This document shows positions 1 through 7,570 of a stretch of DNA of 64,000 nucleotides, piece after piece. Position 1 is the stretch's first letter. Every line of letters starts with the position of its first letter. The stretch covers positions 2,911,501 through 2,975,500 of the forward strand of contig NZ_CP151076.1 of NCBI RefSeq assembly GCF_038096165.1, given 5' to 3'. The translations under genes were made by a program, and so were the position numbers. Source of the DNA: Pseudomonas sp. G.S.17. GTDB lineage: Bacteria; Pseudomonadota; Gammaproteobacteria; Pseudomonadales; Pseudomonadaceae. Under the pieces are notes generated by a model, which ran no database searches, was not told the origin of the DNA, and saw only the letters and a list, made by a program, of their open reading frames with translations.

Positions 1-2
1 AT

Positions 3-77
3 TCTGTACTTGAAGGTGCTCGTGCTGCCGCGTTGCTGGTCGTCGAGAAGACTTCGCAAGCTCGCCTCAAGATCTAA
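3..77 (+). CDS. C-terminal end of an unidentified protein (partial)
   Basis: An open frame enters from the left edge and stops at TAA 75-77. It encodes about 24 residues ending in LVVEKTSQARLKI. The composition (alternating Ala/Leu/Val and charged residues) looks like genuine protein, but too little is present to identify the family. It is probably the last chromosomal gene before the prophage; that is inference from position only. Confidence 0.4.
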   Translation, partial: SVLEGARAAALLVVEKTSQARLKI

Positions 78-244
78 CCGGTACCTTTTCTTCCTGCAGC
101 AATGTTGCCCAGGGCGAAGTTCTGGTACCAGTTGCTGCCATACCTCGACCTGCCCGCAGGGCATTAGGCGCTTCGCAGATCCGCAGTCAGGCTAATCAAC
201 CTCCGCGCCGATACCCGGCAACGCCGGCCGTTCTCCCGCCCAAC

Positions 245-280
245 AAAAAACCCCCAGCGATCAACTGATCACTGAGGGTT
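245..280 (-). terminator. Rho-independent terminator, probably bidirectional
   Basis: A 12-bp stem (251-262 against 267-278, two mismatches) with an AACT loop is followed on the minus strand by six T (245-250) and on the plus strand by a weaker TTTCTGT. It can end the leftward transcript carrying the prophage repressor and the 82-aa gene. It may also end the rightward gene that stops at 77. Confidence 0.7.
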
Positions 281-392
281 TCTGTCGCGTTCAAATCATC
301 TTCAAGCGCCGTGATGGCACTTCGCGCCCTGATCCTCTGCTTTTCCAATCCCGGGCCGTCATTGGCCTTATGCGGTCCCGTGACGTCCAGCT

Positions 393-641
393 CTATCGCC
401 CGTCAGGTCCCGGCAGGTCCAATTTTCTAGCACCTTGGATTGGTACGCCGATCAACCGTCTTTCGGTGTCGTCAATGGCCGTTGCCCTTACGTAGCAAGC
501 CCCTGATGCCTTTACACCGTGTAGCCGCTGCACCATCAAAAGCTTTGTCATGGTGCTGCTGCACTTTGCTTCTGTGGCCGCTGGGAAGGCCATTTCAGGC
601 TTTCCCTCGATCATCATCAAAAACACCCATGTTTCCAGCAT
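393..641 (-). CDS. Small hypothetical protein (82 aa), phage-associated
   Basis: No family recognised. The start is supported by a perfect AGGAGG four bases upstream of the ATG at 641. The protein has a hydrophobic-mixed N-terminus (MLETWVFLMMIEGKPEM) and a better-ordered C-terminal half containing KLLMVQRLHGVKASG and RRLIGVPIQGARK. It lies downstream of, and co-directional with, the prophage repressor and is followed by a terminator. It could therefore be the last gene of the repressor transcript or a chromosomal gene next to the prophage. Confidence rests mainly on the ribosome binding site. Confidence 0.5.
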   Translation of the reverse strand: MLETWVFLMMIEGKPEMAFPAATEAKCSSTMTKLLMVQRLHGVKASGACYVRATAIDDTERRLIGVPIQGARKLDLPGPDGR

Positions 642-670
642 TCCGCCTCCTGCGATTTTGAGTCGAGCGG

Positions 671-694
671 GTGGGGGTGCTGTAACACCCCCAC
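671..694. other. Perfect 9-bp stem-loop (candidate phage origin or packaging hairpin)
   Basis: GTGGGGGTG (671-679) pairs perfectly with CACCCCCAC (686-694) around a 6-base loop CTGTAA. It lies in the non-coding gap between the repressor and the 82-aa gene. In filamentous phages such GC-rich hairpins serve as complementary-strand origins, packaging signals or folded attP sites. Which applies here cannot be read from sequence. It has no T tract and is not a typical terminator. Confidence 0.5.
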
Positions 695-698
695 TTTG

Positions 699-714
699 GT
701 ATGGAATCCCATAC
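699..714. promoter_or_regulatory. 16-bp near-palindrome, possible repressor operator
   Basis: GTATGGAATCCCATAC is self-complementary at 14 of 16 positions and lies immediately beyond the stop codon of the repressor gene. Palindromes of this size are typical XRE-repressor operators. The assignment is inference; no second copy of the full palindrome was seen in the rep promoter. Confidence 0.3.
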
Positions 715-719
715 TTTTC

Positions 720-1049
720 CTACTTCAGAGTCTCTTGTTCGAAGCTCTGTAAAACCCCTCTTAAAACTATCCTTGCCATGGATTTCATCTCATCCGGCAG
801 CATGTCGAATCGCTGAAATAGAGCCCTCAGTTCTTCCGATACATGCCTTTCCGATTCGTCCATGACCAGCTGATCTGCTGAAATCCCTAAGGCTCTCGCA
901 AGGGCTCCGATCCGGTCCCCAGGTGGCGGTTGTGATCCGCTCTCATATTTTTTATATGTTGATATCGGAATCCCTGCACTTACAGCCACTTGCGCCTGAG
1001 TCAAGCCCTTGTCCTCTCTGGCTTTGCTGAGATTTTCGCCAATATTCAT
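720..1049 (-). CDS. XRE-family repressor of the filamentous prophage
   Basis: A 109-aa DNA-binding protein starting at MNIGENLSK. Residues about 5-37 form a Cro/C1-type helix-turn-helix (LSKAREDKGLTQAQVAVSAG followed by STYKKYESG). The C-terminal half is helical and probably dimerises. A longer frame opens at 1139, but a plausible minus-strand -10 (complement of TGTATA 1096-1101) lies inside that extension, so the inner ATG at 1049 is preferred. The gene diverges from the replication gene, the usual position of a Pf-type immunity repressor, and by analogy should control lysogeny and superinfection immunity. Confidence 0.8.
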   Translation of the reverse strand: MNIGENLSKAREDKGLTQAQVAVSAGIPISTYKKYESGSQPPPGDRIGALARALGISADQLVMDESERHVSEELRALFQRFDMLPDEMKSMARIVLRGVLQSFEQETLK

Positions 1050-1146
1050 CATTTCGCTGCTCTGAGGTGCGTTATCGTCCACAGATGCTATTTCCTGTAT
1101 AAAAAACCATAGATCGGATTTGGAACCTAAACAGACCATATTAGGG

Positions 1147-1174
1147 TTGACTGGTTCGACCCATATCCTATACC
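1147..1174 (+). promoter_or_regulatory. Likely promoter of the phage replication operon
   Basis: TTGACT (1147-1152) and TATACC (1169-1174) are separated by 16 bp and sit about 40 bp before the replication-protein ATG at 1211. The match to sigma-70 elements is good at -35 and fair at -10. Its place between the divergent repressor and rep genes makes it the natural target of the repressor. Confidence 0.5.
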
Positions 1175-1210
1175 TTTGCGTCTCGGATGTGGGTCTTGAC
1201 AGGAATTCTG

Positions 1211-2335
1211 ATGTTTTACGATTGGGTTAAGGCGTTTCAGGATTACCCGTACGATCTGCCCAAGGTCGCGGACATTATCATTCGCCGTCACGACGCTGAG
1301 ACCGAACAGCTTTTAAGCCAGACTGCACCTCCTTTTTTGGCTGAGGGTAGCTACTGCACAAGCTTTCGAATTCAGGTTTCAGGTCGTCGGATCACTGTCG
1401 ACGGCAACCCCTCCAGAATTAACCGGCTGGACAACGTTTTTGGCTTGCAATCGCTCGATGATTGCATGCGTGTTGTCAACTCTGTTCTCGCTGAGTATGA
1501 CCTACCGCCGATGACTCGCTGTCGCGATATTCAGCGCTTGCAGGACGGTGGTGTTGTCGCTGATGGAGCTGTCTTTCTTCGTCTCGATCTGACTTCGAAT
1601 TTTTACGTAGGGCAGGGCAACGAACGCGCATTTCTGCGTGGTATTTCCAGCCAGCGTTATCGGAACTCCATTGCTTACCTGTATCCGGACGGCAACACCT
1701 GCGTTTGGACTCCGAAAGGTGGAGAGAAGGCCGGTCGGTTGGTTTATCCGGGCAACTACAACAAAGCTGCTGAACTTAATGCTCACCTTCTTCCGCAGAT
1801 GAAGCGGACCTACGGTGAGGACTCAGATGAATACAAATATGTTCGCCAGCTTCGCGACTGGTGCGTTTCTGTTGGCATGGTTCGATCAGAGATGAAATGC
1901 AGAAGTGAATTTTTAAAACGTGAAGGTCTTAATTTCTGGGGCCTATTTCAAGAAGACGAATTGGTAAAACTCCACAGGGGGTTTCTCATGACTGGCGAAC
2001 GTTTACAGGTCAATAGTTTTGACACATTCAGCGTTGCTGAACAGCTTATAGCTGAAGGTATTTGTGACAATACTAAAGCAGCCATGACAACAGCGGGTTA
2101 TGTTCATCTGTGGATGCATAATCATTCATTCAATTTTGACAAGTCGTCTGTAAAAACCCATCGGGCTCGACTTCGCGCTATTGGTATTGATATCAAGCTT
2201 CCTTATGACGGTACTCGTCATGGTGCAGTATTTATTCGTAACGTACGTGAAATCGTCCGTACATTTGAAACTCAGTTGCCAACGTTTTACCGTTCCGCTG
2301 TTGTTCCTCGTCACTTGCAATTGGTGGCCGCATGA
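1211..2335 (+). CDS. Filamentous phage rolling-circle replication initiator (gene II/X type)
   Basis: A 374-aa protein expected to nick the double-stranded replicative form and start rolling-circle replication. The start MFYDWVKAF is chosen because AGGA lies six bases upstream; an ATG at 1187 has no comparable site. The RLDLTSNF segment and the long Tyr/His-containing C-terminal half fit the phage/plasmid replication protein family found in Pf-like phages. It is the first gene of the rightward phage transcript and overlaps the next gene by ATGA. Confidence 0.8.
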   Translation: MFYDWVKAFQDYPYDLPKVADIIIRRHDAETEQLLSQTAPPFLAEGSYCTSFRIQVSGRRITVDGNPSRINRLDNVFGLQSLDDCMRVVNSVLAEYDLPPMTRCRDIQRLQDGGVVADGAVFLRLDLTSNFYVGQGNERAFLRGISSQRYRNSIAYLYPDGNTCVWTPKGGEKAGRLVYPGNYNKAAELNAHLLPQMKRTYGEDSDEYKYVRQLRDWCVSVGMVRSEMKCRSEFLKREGLNFWGLFQEDELVKLHRGFLMTGERLQVNSFDTFSVAEQLIAEGICDNTKAAMTTAGYVHLWMHNHSFNFDKSSVKTHRARLRAIGIDIKLPYDGTRHGAVFIRNVREIVRTFETQLPTFYRSAVVPRHLQLVAA

Positions 2336-2562
2336 AAACAGTTAGCTTTCAAGGCCTCAGCCTTTCTGCTGCTCAGCGTCGTCAAGTCGAACTGCGTTCA
2401 CGTATGCGTCCTGTAGATACGTCTGTTCTTCGCGCTCAGGTAGAAGAAACCTTAGCTGCTGTAAAGCTCAGGAAAGAGCAGGGCGTTAAACCAGACCAGC
2501 AGTATTTTCATGTATCCAATGATGCTGGTACGCCTTCAGTCGCTGAATGGATGGGTTACTGA
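2332..2562 (+). CDS. Small hypothetical phage protein (76 aa)
   Basis: Starts within the stop codon of the replication gene (ATGA overlap) and ends in a TGATG overlap with the next gene, so it is translationally coupled on both sides. The sequence is charged and helical (AAQRRQVELRSRMRP, EETLAAVKLRKEQG) with no membrane segment. No family is recognised. In filamentous phages this position holds small accessory or replication-modulating proteins. Confidence 0.65.
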   Translation: MKTVSFQGLSLSAAQRRQVELRSRMRPVDTSVLRAQVEETLAAVKLRKEQGVKPDQQYFHVSNDAGTPSVAEWMGY

Positions 2563-2666
2563 TGGCTGGCTTTATGCGGTTCGCATCCACGTTAATTGAT
2601 TTGTTTGTTATTTTCATTATTTGTCTTTCGGCTTCGTCTTTGGTTTTTTATGTCTGGGGTGTTTGA
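2562..2666 (+). CDS. Tiny single-span membrane protein (34 aa)
   Basis: A short gene coupled on both sides: its ATG overlaps the preceding TGA at 2560-2562, and its own TGA overlaps the next ATG at 2666. The peptide MAGFMRFASTLIDLFV continues into IFIICLSASSLVFYVWGV, giving one transmembrane helix over most of its length. Small hydrophobic virion or assembly proteins (gVII/gIX-like) are usual in filamentous phages, so a minor coat role is plausible but unproven. Confidence 0.55.
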   Translation: MAGFMRFASTLIDLFVIFIICLSASSLVFYVWGV

Positions 2667-2905
2667 TGGATCGTATTCAATATCAAATGCTTCGTTACTC
2701 AGTGGAGAATGAGATTGCTGATTATGACTCTGGGCGTTCTGACCCTAACGCTCTCGCTAATTCGCTTATGCGTTTGTTTCTACAGGCTCAGTCATCTGAG
2801 CAAGTCAGGAACCAACATGCAAAACGTAAACTACTAACTTTCAGGCGTCGTCCTGATGTAATTGTGCCCGGCTGGGCATTTCACCCAACTGGAAGGAACT
2901 CATAA
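2666..2905 (+). CDS. Small hypothetical phage protein (79 aa)
   Basis: The start at MDRIQYQMLRYSVENE overlaps the stop of the 34-aa membrane peptide; an upstream in-frame ATG (2621) falls inside that peptide gene and is less likely. The protein is charged, ends with an Arg-rich segment (AKRKLLTFRRRPD), and is followed at once by the ssDNA-binding protein. No known family is recognised; a nucleic-acid role is possible from its composition. Confidence 0.6.
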   Translation: MDRIQYQMLRYSVENEIADYDSGRSDPNALANSLMRLFLQAQSSEQVRNQHAKRKLLTFRRRPDVIVPGWAFHPTGRNS

Positions 2906-3234
2906 TGCTTATTCTTAAAGGTCACGTCATTGGTGTTGCTGCAAAGGGCACACCTGAAAAGCCTTGGCATCTTGTGGCTATTCAGGCCCAATCTATCAAC
3001 CGTAACGGCTTCATCGAAACGACCCTTTTTGAACTCGGCGTTTTCGGTGAGGCTGCTAAAAATGGTCTTCAGAATTCGTATCGCGAACTTCAAGGTTCTG
3101 AGGTTTATGCGCCTGTTACTGTAAATTACAACGAAAAATATAAAGAGTTGAGCTACCAGCTTGCTGGTATTCCTCTTCGCGTTGCTGAGCAGCGCCCAGT
3201 TCAGTCCGCTCCTACAAAAGCTGTAGGAGGCTGA
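2905..3234 (+). CDS. Phage single-stranded DNA-binding protein (gV-like)
   Basis: A 109-aa protein with the OB-like pattern of filamentous phage gene V proteins: an N-terminal beta hairpin (LILKGHVIGVAAKG), central basic and aromatic segments, and a flexible Pro/Ala/Gly tail. It should coat the viral plus strand, sequestering it from replication and delivering it to the assembly site. It lies between the replication and coat genes, as expected. SD-like GGAAGG precedes the ATG. Confidence 0.7.
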   Translation: MLILKGHVIGVAAKGTPEKPWHLVAIQAQSINRNGFIETTLFELGVFGEAAKNGLQNSYRELQGSEVYAPVTVNYNEKYKELSYQLAGIPLRVAEQRPVQSAPTKAVGG

Positions 3235-3238
3235 ATAA

Positions 3239-3496
3239 GTGCCGTCTCAGTCTGTTTTAACTTGCACTCAATTTTCAACCTCAGCCGAGGGTGTTATTTC
3301 GTGTTCGTCTCAGGCTTGGACGGAAACTTATGTTGTTACGCCTGACCAGCAAGCTCAATTGGAACTTGTTATCACAGGTGGTTTTGATGGCGATACATTT
3401 ATGCAGTTCTTTATGGGAACGATAATGTTATTCGTCGTTGGTTTTACGGTCGGTATTATTATTTCTCAGTTGCGCAAAATGCGCAGAGGTGTTTGA
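3239..3496 (+). CDS. Minor virion/membrane protein, GTG start
   Basis: An 85-aa protein beginning at GTG 3239, preceded by TAGGAGG eight bases upstream. The N-terminal half is soluble and contains two Cys (LTCTQ, SCSSQ). Residues about 55-77 form a transmembrane helix (FFMGTIMLFVVGFTVGIII) followed by a basic tail (RKMRR). Its position just before the major coat gene and its topology match small minor coat or assembly proteins of Pf-like phages; the exact role is inferred. Confidence 0.6.
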   Translation: MPSQSVLTCTQFSTSAEGVISCSSQAWTETYVVTPDQQAQLELVITGGFDGDTFMQFFMGTIMLFVVGFTVGIIISQLRKMRRGV

Positions 3497-3497
3497 C

Positions 3498-3740
3498 ATG
3501 AAACAAGTACTCGCTAAGTTCCAGTCCCTTCCTACTTTTCGTCCGTTTGCCGCTGGCATTGCTGGTATTGGTTCTTTTGTTGCTGCCGGCACCAGTTTTG
3601 CTGCAGGAATTGCGGACGGTGCCACCGCTTCCATTGCTGAAGCTCAGTCCAGCGGTGAAACAGTCGGTGCTGCTGTTGTCGCCTGTGTGGCTGCGCTCTG
3701 CGTCGTCGGTGTGATCATCGCACTCGTTCGTAAAGTCTGA
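3498..3740 (+). CDS. Major coat protein precursor (gVIII-like)
   Basis: An 80-aa precursor. The basic N-terminus and hydrophobic stretch act as a leader ending GTSFA, with predicted cleavage before AGIADGATAS. That leaves a mature chain of about 45 residues, close to the 46-residue Pf1 coat protein. The mature chain has an acidic amphipathic N-terminus, a membrane helix (VVACVAALCVVGVIIAL) and the basic end VRKV, which would contact DNA. A longer upstream ATG at 3438 would disrupt the leader, so 3498 is chosen. A strong terminator follows about 90 bp downstream. Confidence 0.85.
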   Translation: MKQVLAKFQSLPTFRPFAAGIAGIGSFVAAGTSFAAGIADGATASIAEAQSSGETVGAAVVACVAALCVVGVIIALVRKV

Positions 3741-3758
3741 TTCCAGGTGATCTGGTCC

Positions 3759-3787
3759 GCGCTGGCTGGCATCATCATGGCCAGCGC
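3759..3787. other. 8-bp stem-loop downstream of the coat gene
   Basis: GCGCTGGC (3759-3766) pairs perfectly with GCCAGCGC (3780-3787) around a 13-base loop. It lies between the major coat gene and its terminator. It may stabilise the abundant coat mRNA or belong to the intergenic replication/packaging signals; sequence alone does not decide. Confidence 0.45.
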
Positions 3788-3830
3788 ACTGGTTTCAGGT
3801 ATCCGGTGCGCTGAATATCTCTAACTTCAG

Positions 3831-3855
3831 CCCCCGGTTTCTGCGGGGGTTTTTT
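3831..3855 (+). terminator. Rho-independent terminator after the major coat gene
   Basis: CCCCC and GGGGG (3831-3835, 3845-3849) enclose a short loop and are followed by six T (3850-3855). Filamentous phages characteristically place a terminator here so that the coat and upstream genes are expressed more strongly than the adsorption gene that follows. The ATG of that gene begins directly after the T run. Confidence 0.85.
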
Positions 3856-5340
3856 ATGCGCGCTTTTTTACTTTCTGTCCTTATTTTATTGCCAGCGTTT
3901 TTCTCTTTTGCGTTCGCTGTCGATTTTTATTACACGTCTAGTGGGGCAACCAAGTATGCCGACGCTACAGCTGCTTGCCTTGGTTATATCCCCGATGGTT
4001 ACCCGGGCTCTTCTGATTACTCAATTACTAGTATTGCTGCGTTTGTAGGTACTTCCCAGCCTACTAGGGCAAGTTGTAGCTTTTCGTTTCTTCAGAAGAA
4101 CGGTTCTAAATCTAATTCTAGCGCTACGATCTTTCGCTATGGCACCAGCTGTCCTGCTGGTAGCGCTTTAAGTCCTACAACCGGACAGTGTTTGAGTACG
4201 GCTAAGGACGGTGAGAAATGTGCCGATCAAACCGGCTCTAAAGGTCCGGGCGACCCGATGATTTTCGATGGAAAGCAGGGAAAATGCGTTCTCTTCAGCG
4301 AATCCAGCGAAGAGCCAACTTGCAAATATATGGCTAGCCAAGGCGGTTCTGGCACGGCCTATCAAATTGCAGGCACTTGGGACGGTGGTGTTCCTTCGGC
4401 CCCACCTAGCTTTGCTCAGAGCGGTACGAGTTGTGAGGTTTCTGTTGTCTCAAGTAGCGACTGTGTTTCCGATGTCAAAGGCAACGTTTTATGCAATGTG
4501 ATTGGAAAGCTTACTGGTAACGTCAACAATCAAACGAACGTAATCGATGCTAAAGACGCGGCTTGTGACGGCGGTGTTTGTACGCCGGTGAAAGAAGAAA
4601 CTTCTGTTACTGATAAGCCGTGTGTTTACTCTGGCTCTGGTGATTCTGTTTCCTGTACTTCTGAAACTGAGACTCAGAAAGATGGAAAACAAAGTTGCGG
4701 TACGGTCAATGGCGTTCGGACTTGTGTATTTTCTCAGCCTTCAAGTAATGGCATTAAGATAGATACCAATGTTAAAACCACTACTAACACTGACGGTAGT
4801 AAAACCAGTGTCAAGACGGACAATGCTACCAAAACCACCTGTACTGGTATTAACAAGTGTTCAACTACGTCTTCTTCAACCACAACTACTACTAAAACCA
4901 ATGGCGCTGGTCAAACCACGTCTACTGATACCAAATGTACGGGTACCTGTGGAAGTTCGGGCACTGGTATTCAGCCCGGCAGCGGTTCCGGTTCTGGTAA
5001 TGGCTCGGGTGACGGTGAAGAAGACGGCTCTGGCGACGGTGCTGGTTTAACCGATCCTGAAAATGGTTCCTTCGATGGCCAGGGTGATGAATGGGATCAA
5101 AAAATTGCTGACTCCAAAACTGAACTTAAGGACTCACTCGCAAAATTGAAAGAAGCCTTCAGTCCTGTAGGAGACATAACATTAGGAGGAGGAGGGCAGT
5201 TGTATTGTCCGCCTGCTGTTACTGTGCTGGGTCACTCTATTGACTTCTGCCTTGATAAGTATGCCGGTTCCTTGTCTTGGATTGCGTCGGCCATCTTTGC
5301 ACTCTGTGCGATGGTCTCCTTAATGATCGTGTTCGCCTGA
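3856..5340 (+). CDS. Adsorption/minor tip protein (gIII-like, TspB-related)
   Basis: A 494-aa exported protein with a signal peptide (residues 1-21, ending FAFA), a Cys-rich Ser/Thr-rich ectodomain, a long Thr/Ser/Asn low-complexity segment, a Gly-Ser-Asp linker (about 370-395) and a C-terminal membrane anchor (SWIASAIFALCAMVSLMIVF). This is the pIII architecture: receptor-binding domains on flexible linkers tethered at the virion tip. The ectodomain resembles TspB-type proteins found in Neisseria and Pseudomonas filamentous phages. It follows the terminator without its own obvious strong ribosome site, suggesting low expression. Confidence 0.75.
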   Translation: MRAFLLSVLILLPAFFSFAFAVDFYYTSSGATKYADATAACLGYIPDGYPGSSDYSITSIAAFVGTSQPTRASCSFSFLQKNGSKSNSSATIFRYGTSCPAGSALSPTTGQCLSTAKDGEKCADQTGSKGPGDPMIFDGKQGKCVLFSESSEEPTCKYMASQGGSGTAYQIAGTWDGGVPSAPPSFAQSGTSCEVSVVSSSDCVSDVKGNVLCNVIGKLTGNVNNQTNVIDAKDAACDGGVCTPVKEETSVTDKPCVYSGSGDSVSCTSETETQKDGKQSCGTVNGVRTCVFSQPSSNGIKIDTNVKTTTNTDGSKTSVKTDNATKTTCTGINKCSTTSSSTTTTTKTNGAGQTTSTDTKCTGTCGSSGTGIQPGSGSGSGNGSGDGEEDGSGDGAGLTDPENGSFDGQGDEWDQKIADSKTELKDSLAKLKEAFSPVGDITLGGGGQLYCPPAVTVLGHSIDFCLDKYAGSLSWIASAIFALCAMVSLMIVFA

Positions 5341-5347
5341 GGTTGAT

Positions 5348-5701
5348 ATGGACTTTGTTATTTCGTGGATGGGTAGTGTTACTGATTTCTTCCAAGCGGC
5401 TTGGGACTTCATGGACAGCGGTATTTATACCTTTGTTAAAGATCTTCTTGTCATTCTTACAAAGGCGCTGATTTACTCCTTTTTGCAATTTAAGATACTT
5501 ATGCTGGATGTGGGTTACGAGGTTGTTCAGGAAATATTGCAGGAGAGCGGTGTTACTGAATTGGTTAAATCTGCATGGGCATCGATTCCCGGCAACATTC
5601 AATCCATGTTGGCTTTCTTTAAAATCCCTCAGGGTTTAACTCTTATATTTTCTGCCATCCCCACACGTTGGGCTATGAAATTTATTCCCGGAGTCAGTTG
5701 A
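5348..5701 (+). CDS. DUF2523/gVI-like minor coat protein
   Basis: A 117-aa hydrophobic protein with at least two or three membrane-associated segments (YTFVKDLLVILTKALIYSFL; GLTLIFSAIPTRWAMKF). It sits between the gIII-like gene and zot, the standard position of gene VI, whose product pairs with pIII at the virion end and helps release the particle. The ATG is preceded by GAGG and spaced eight bases from the previous stop. Confidence 0.7.
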   Translation: MDFVISWMGSVTDFFQAAWDFMDSGIYTFVKDLLVILTKALIYSFLQFKILMLDVGYEVVQEILQESGVTELVKSAWASIPGNIQSMLAFFKIPQGLTLIFSAIPTRWAMKFIPGVS

Positions 5702-5703
5702 TT

Positions 5704-7035
5704 ATGGCGATTAAAATTCATCATGGCCCTAATGGGTCTTATAAGACTTCCGGTGCTGTTTGGGACGATGCTGTCCCTGCTGCAAAAGAAGGTCGACTGA
5801 TTATTACCAATGTTCGAGGGATGTCCCGTGAGCGTTTCGAAGCTTTGTTTGATGATCTTCCTGACTCTTTTGATGTTGAGTTTATTAGCCACGAATCCAC
5901 AGAGGGAATGGAGCGCATTAGAACTTGGTTTCAATGGGCTCCGCGAAACGCCTTTCTGATATTCGATGAAGCGCAGGTTATTTTTCCCAGCAAATGGTCG
6001 GATAAATACGTCGAGCGCTTCGATTTCCCCGGTGGTCCTGACAAGGCGAAGGCCTTGGACAAGCCTACCGATTGGCTTTCTGCGTGGACCATGCACCGGC
6101 ATTTCAACTGGGACATCATTTTGACGATGCCCAATATCAAGTACTTACATACTGATATTCGTCATACTTCCGAAGCGGCTTATCAGCATTCAAATCTGGC
6201 TCTGCTAGGCAAGTACATGAAGAAGCTTGTTGGCAAGGACTATAAAGAGTCCATGCACAGCGCTCAGGAGAACAGAGCGCCTACTGATGGCACAAATATC
6301 GTTCAACTGCGCAAAATTAATGAACAGGTGTTTAAACTTTATGACTCAACAGCTACCGGAGCCCACCGAGACACTATGGCTGGCAAAAACGCCCTCACGT
6401 CTCCGCGCGTTTTTATGCTCCTCGGAGTACTGGTTCTTATTGTTGGGTTTGTGTTCTGGCGCAATGGTGGTAATCCGTTTCACAATCCGCTCTCTATACA
6501 AGGCGCTAAAACCAGTACTCCGGTTGCTCAAGATACTTTGCCTCAAAGTCCTGTCAAAGTTGTTCACGTGGCTCCTGATAGCGTACCTGATCAGCAGAAT
6601 TTGCCGCCTCCTAGCGTGACTTCTGATCCGTTTGCAGCTTTCAACATCGCTATTAAAGGCAGTATCAGTACTGAATCCCAGGGCACATTATTTGCGTTCC
6701 AGCTGAGCAAAGATGATCGATCGTTTATGCATACGTCCCGTGAAATGATTGCCTCCGGCTATGGCATCATTTCCCGCGGCCCGTGTGTGGCCGAGCTGAC
6801 GTTTCCTGGCGGTAGTCGCGTCGTTCTTTGTTCTGGTTCTTCAACTGCCAACGGCGGCGGTGAGCGGCTCGGTGCAGAGCGAGCCGCCGTCGTTGGCCAG
6901 CCTCGTTTTGTTGCTTCCCAAGCTCCGCAGCCATCAGATACGGCGAACAGAGCCACGCATCAGGGCGCATCATTTACCGTGGTTGCTGATTCGAGCCGGA
7001 CACCTCGAACGCTGACGGCTTCGACAGGCAACTGA
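5704..7035 (+). CDS. zot: Zot/gI-family assembly ATPase
   Basis: A 443-aa inner-membrane ATPase driving phage extrusion. The N-terminal cytoplasmic P-loop domain carries Walker A GPNGSYKT (8-15) and Walker B LIFDEA (85-90). One transmembrane helix lies at about 236-252 (VFMLLGVLVLIVGFVFW), followed by a periplasmic domain of about 190 residues rich in Pro, Gln and Ser with two Cys. The start MAIKIHHGPNG is preferred over an upstream in-frame ATG lying inside the previous gene. It is the last gene of the phage module; the dif site lies about 85 bp beyond its stop. Confidence 0.85.
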   Translation: MAIKIHHGPNGSYKTSGAVWDDAVPAAKEGRLIITNVRGMSRERFEALFDDLPDSFDVEFISHESTEGMERIRTWFQWAPRNAFLIFDEAQVIFPSKWSDKYVERFDFPGGPDKAKALDKPTDWLSAWTMHRHFNWDIILTMPNIKYLHTDIRHTSEAAYQHSNLALLGKYMKKLVGKDYKESMHSAQENRAPTDGTNIVQLRKINEQVFKLYDSTATGAHRDTMAGKNALTSPRVFMLLGVLVLIVGFVFWRNGGNPFHNPLSIQGAKTSTPVAQDTLPQSPVKVVHVAPDSVPDQQNLPPPSVTSDPFAAFNIAIKGSISTESQGTLFAFQLSKDDRSFMHTSREMIASGYGIISRGPCVAELTFPGGSRVVLCSGSSTANGGGERLGAERAAVVGQPRFVASQAPQPSDTANRATHQGASFTVVADSSRTPRTLTASTGN

Positions 7036-7119
7036 CCCATATAACTGAACTAAATAACCGTTTAGTCGAGCTAGATCATTTGGTTATTATAGAAAACGTA
7101 AGTCATTGATATTCCTAAG

Positions 7120-7147
7120 GGTACGCATAATGTATATTATGTTAAAT
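7120..7147. other. dif: dif site (XerC/XerD recombination site)
   Basis: The 11-bp XerC arm GGTACGCATAA (7120-7130), 6-bp centre TGTATA (7131-7136) and 11-bp XerD arm TTATGTTAAAT (7137-7147) match the gammaproteobacterial dif consensus at nearly every base. It is either the chromosome-dimer resolution site itself or the att junction left by a phage that integrates there by capturing host XerCD. Confidence 0.9.
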
Positions 7148-7206
7148 CATATATTCACTCCTTGGTAACCCTGCCTGGAGACCCTGTACGATCCCTGCGC
7201 TGGTAA

Positions 7207-7392
7207 CTAAGCTCTTGGTGCTGCTAAACGAGCCAACGCGCCATCGCGGATACCGTTGACTTCTGTAGTGCTCTGAAGTAACAATAACCCTAGATTTCCT
7301 CCCGGCCGCCGAATCTGGACGATGTACGCCTTAAACACCGTTTCCTTCAAATCTCCGAAAGCATTTCCCTTTCTGTACGCTTTGAGTTGCAT
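7207..7392 (-). CDS. Small hypothetical protein (61 aa)
   Basis: A short leftward frame with GGAAG five to six bases before the ATG at 7392. The peptide is basic at its N-terminus and contains VQIRRPGGNLGLLLLQ, which could be a beta-rich core. No family recognised. It sits between dif and the tandem repeats. It could be spurious; the ribosome binding site is the only support. Confidence 0.35.
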   Translation of the reverse strand: MQLKAYRKGNAFGDLKETVFKAYIVQIRRPGGNLGLLLLQSTTEVNGIRDGALARLAAPRA

Positions 7393-7570
7393 TTACTTCC
7401 AAACCTCGCAGACCTATCCATCTGGATGGGAGAAAGCTTAAAATCTAGTTGGTTTACACGTTTACGCAACTATACAGCCGACCATACTGGCAAAAGTAAA
7501 GTCCAGGGCTGATGCTTCCGATCCCCGCTTGAGGGCTCAAGGTACATGTATGCCCAGACCTGACTTTTAC

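Larger units (their letters stand above)
393..7147. mobile_element. Pf-like filamentous (Inoviridae) prophage next to dif
   Basis: Gene order repressor / rep, small genes, ssDNA-binding protein, minor coat, major coat, terminator, gIII, gVI-like, zot is that of a complete filamentous phage. No integrase, transposase or relaxase is encoded. The right edge is placed at the dif site. The left edge is uncertain (somewhere between 77 and 720), because no matching attachment copy was found on that side. Confidence 0.75.

Noticed and set aside
366..380. Sequence TTATGCGGTCC (368-378), the inverted complement of a XerC-like arm, as the left att site of the prophage
   Set aside because: It matches the dif XerC arm at only 9 of 11 bases, lies in the opposite orientation to the dif at 7120 and has no XerD arm beside it.
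193..402. Leftward open frame through the terminator at 245-280
   Set aside because: It has no start codon or ribosome site and runs through a clear terminator hairpin.
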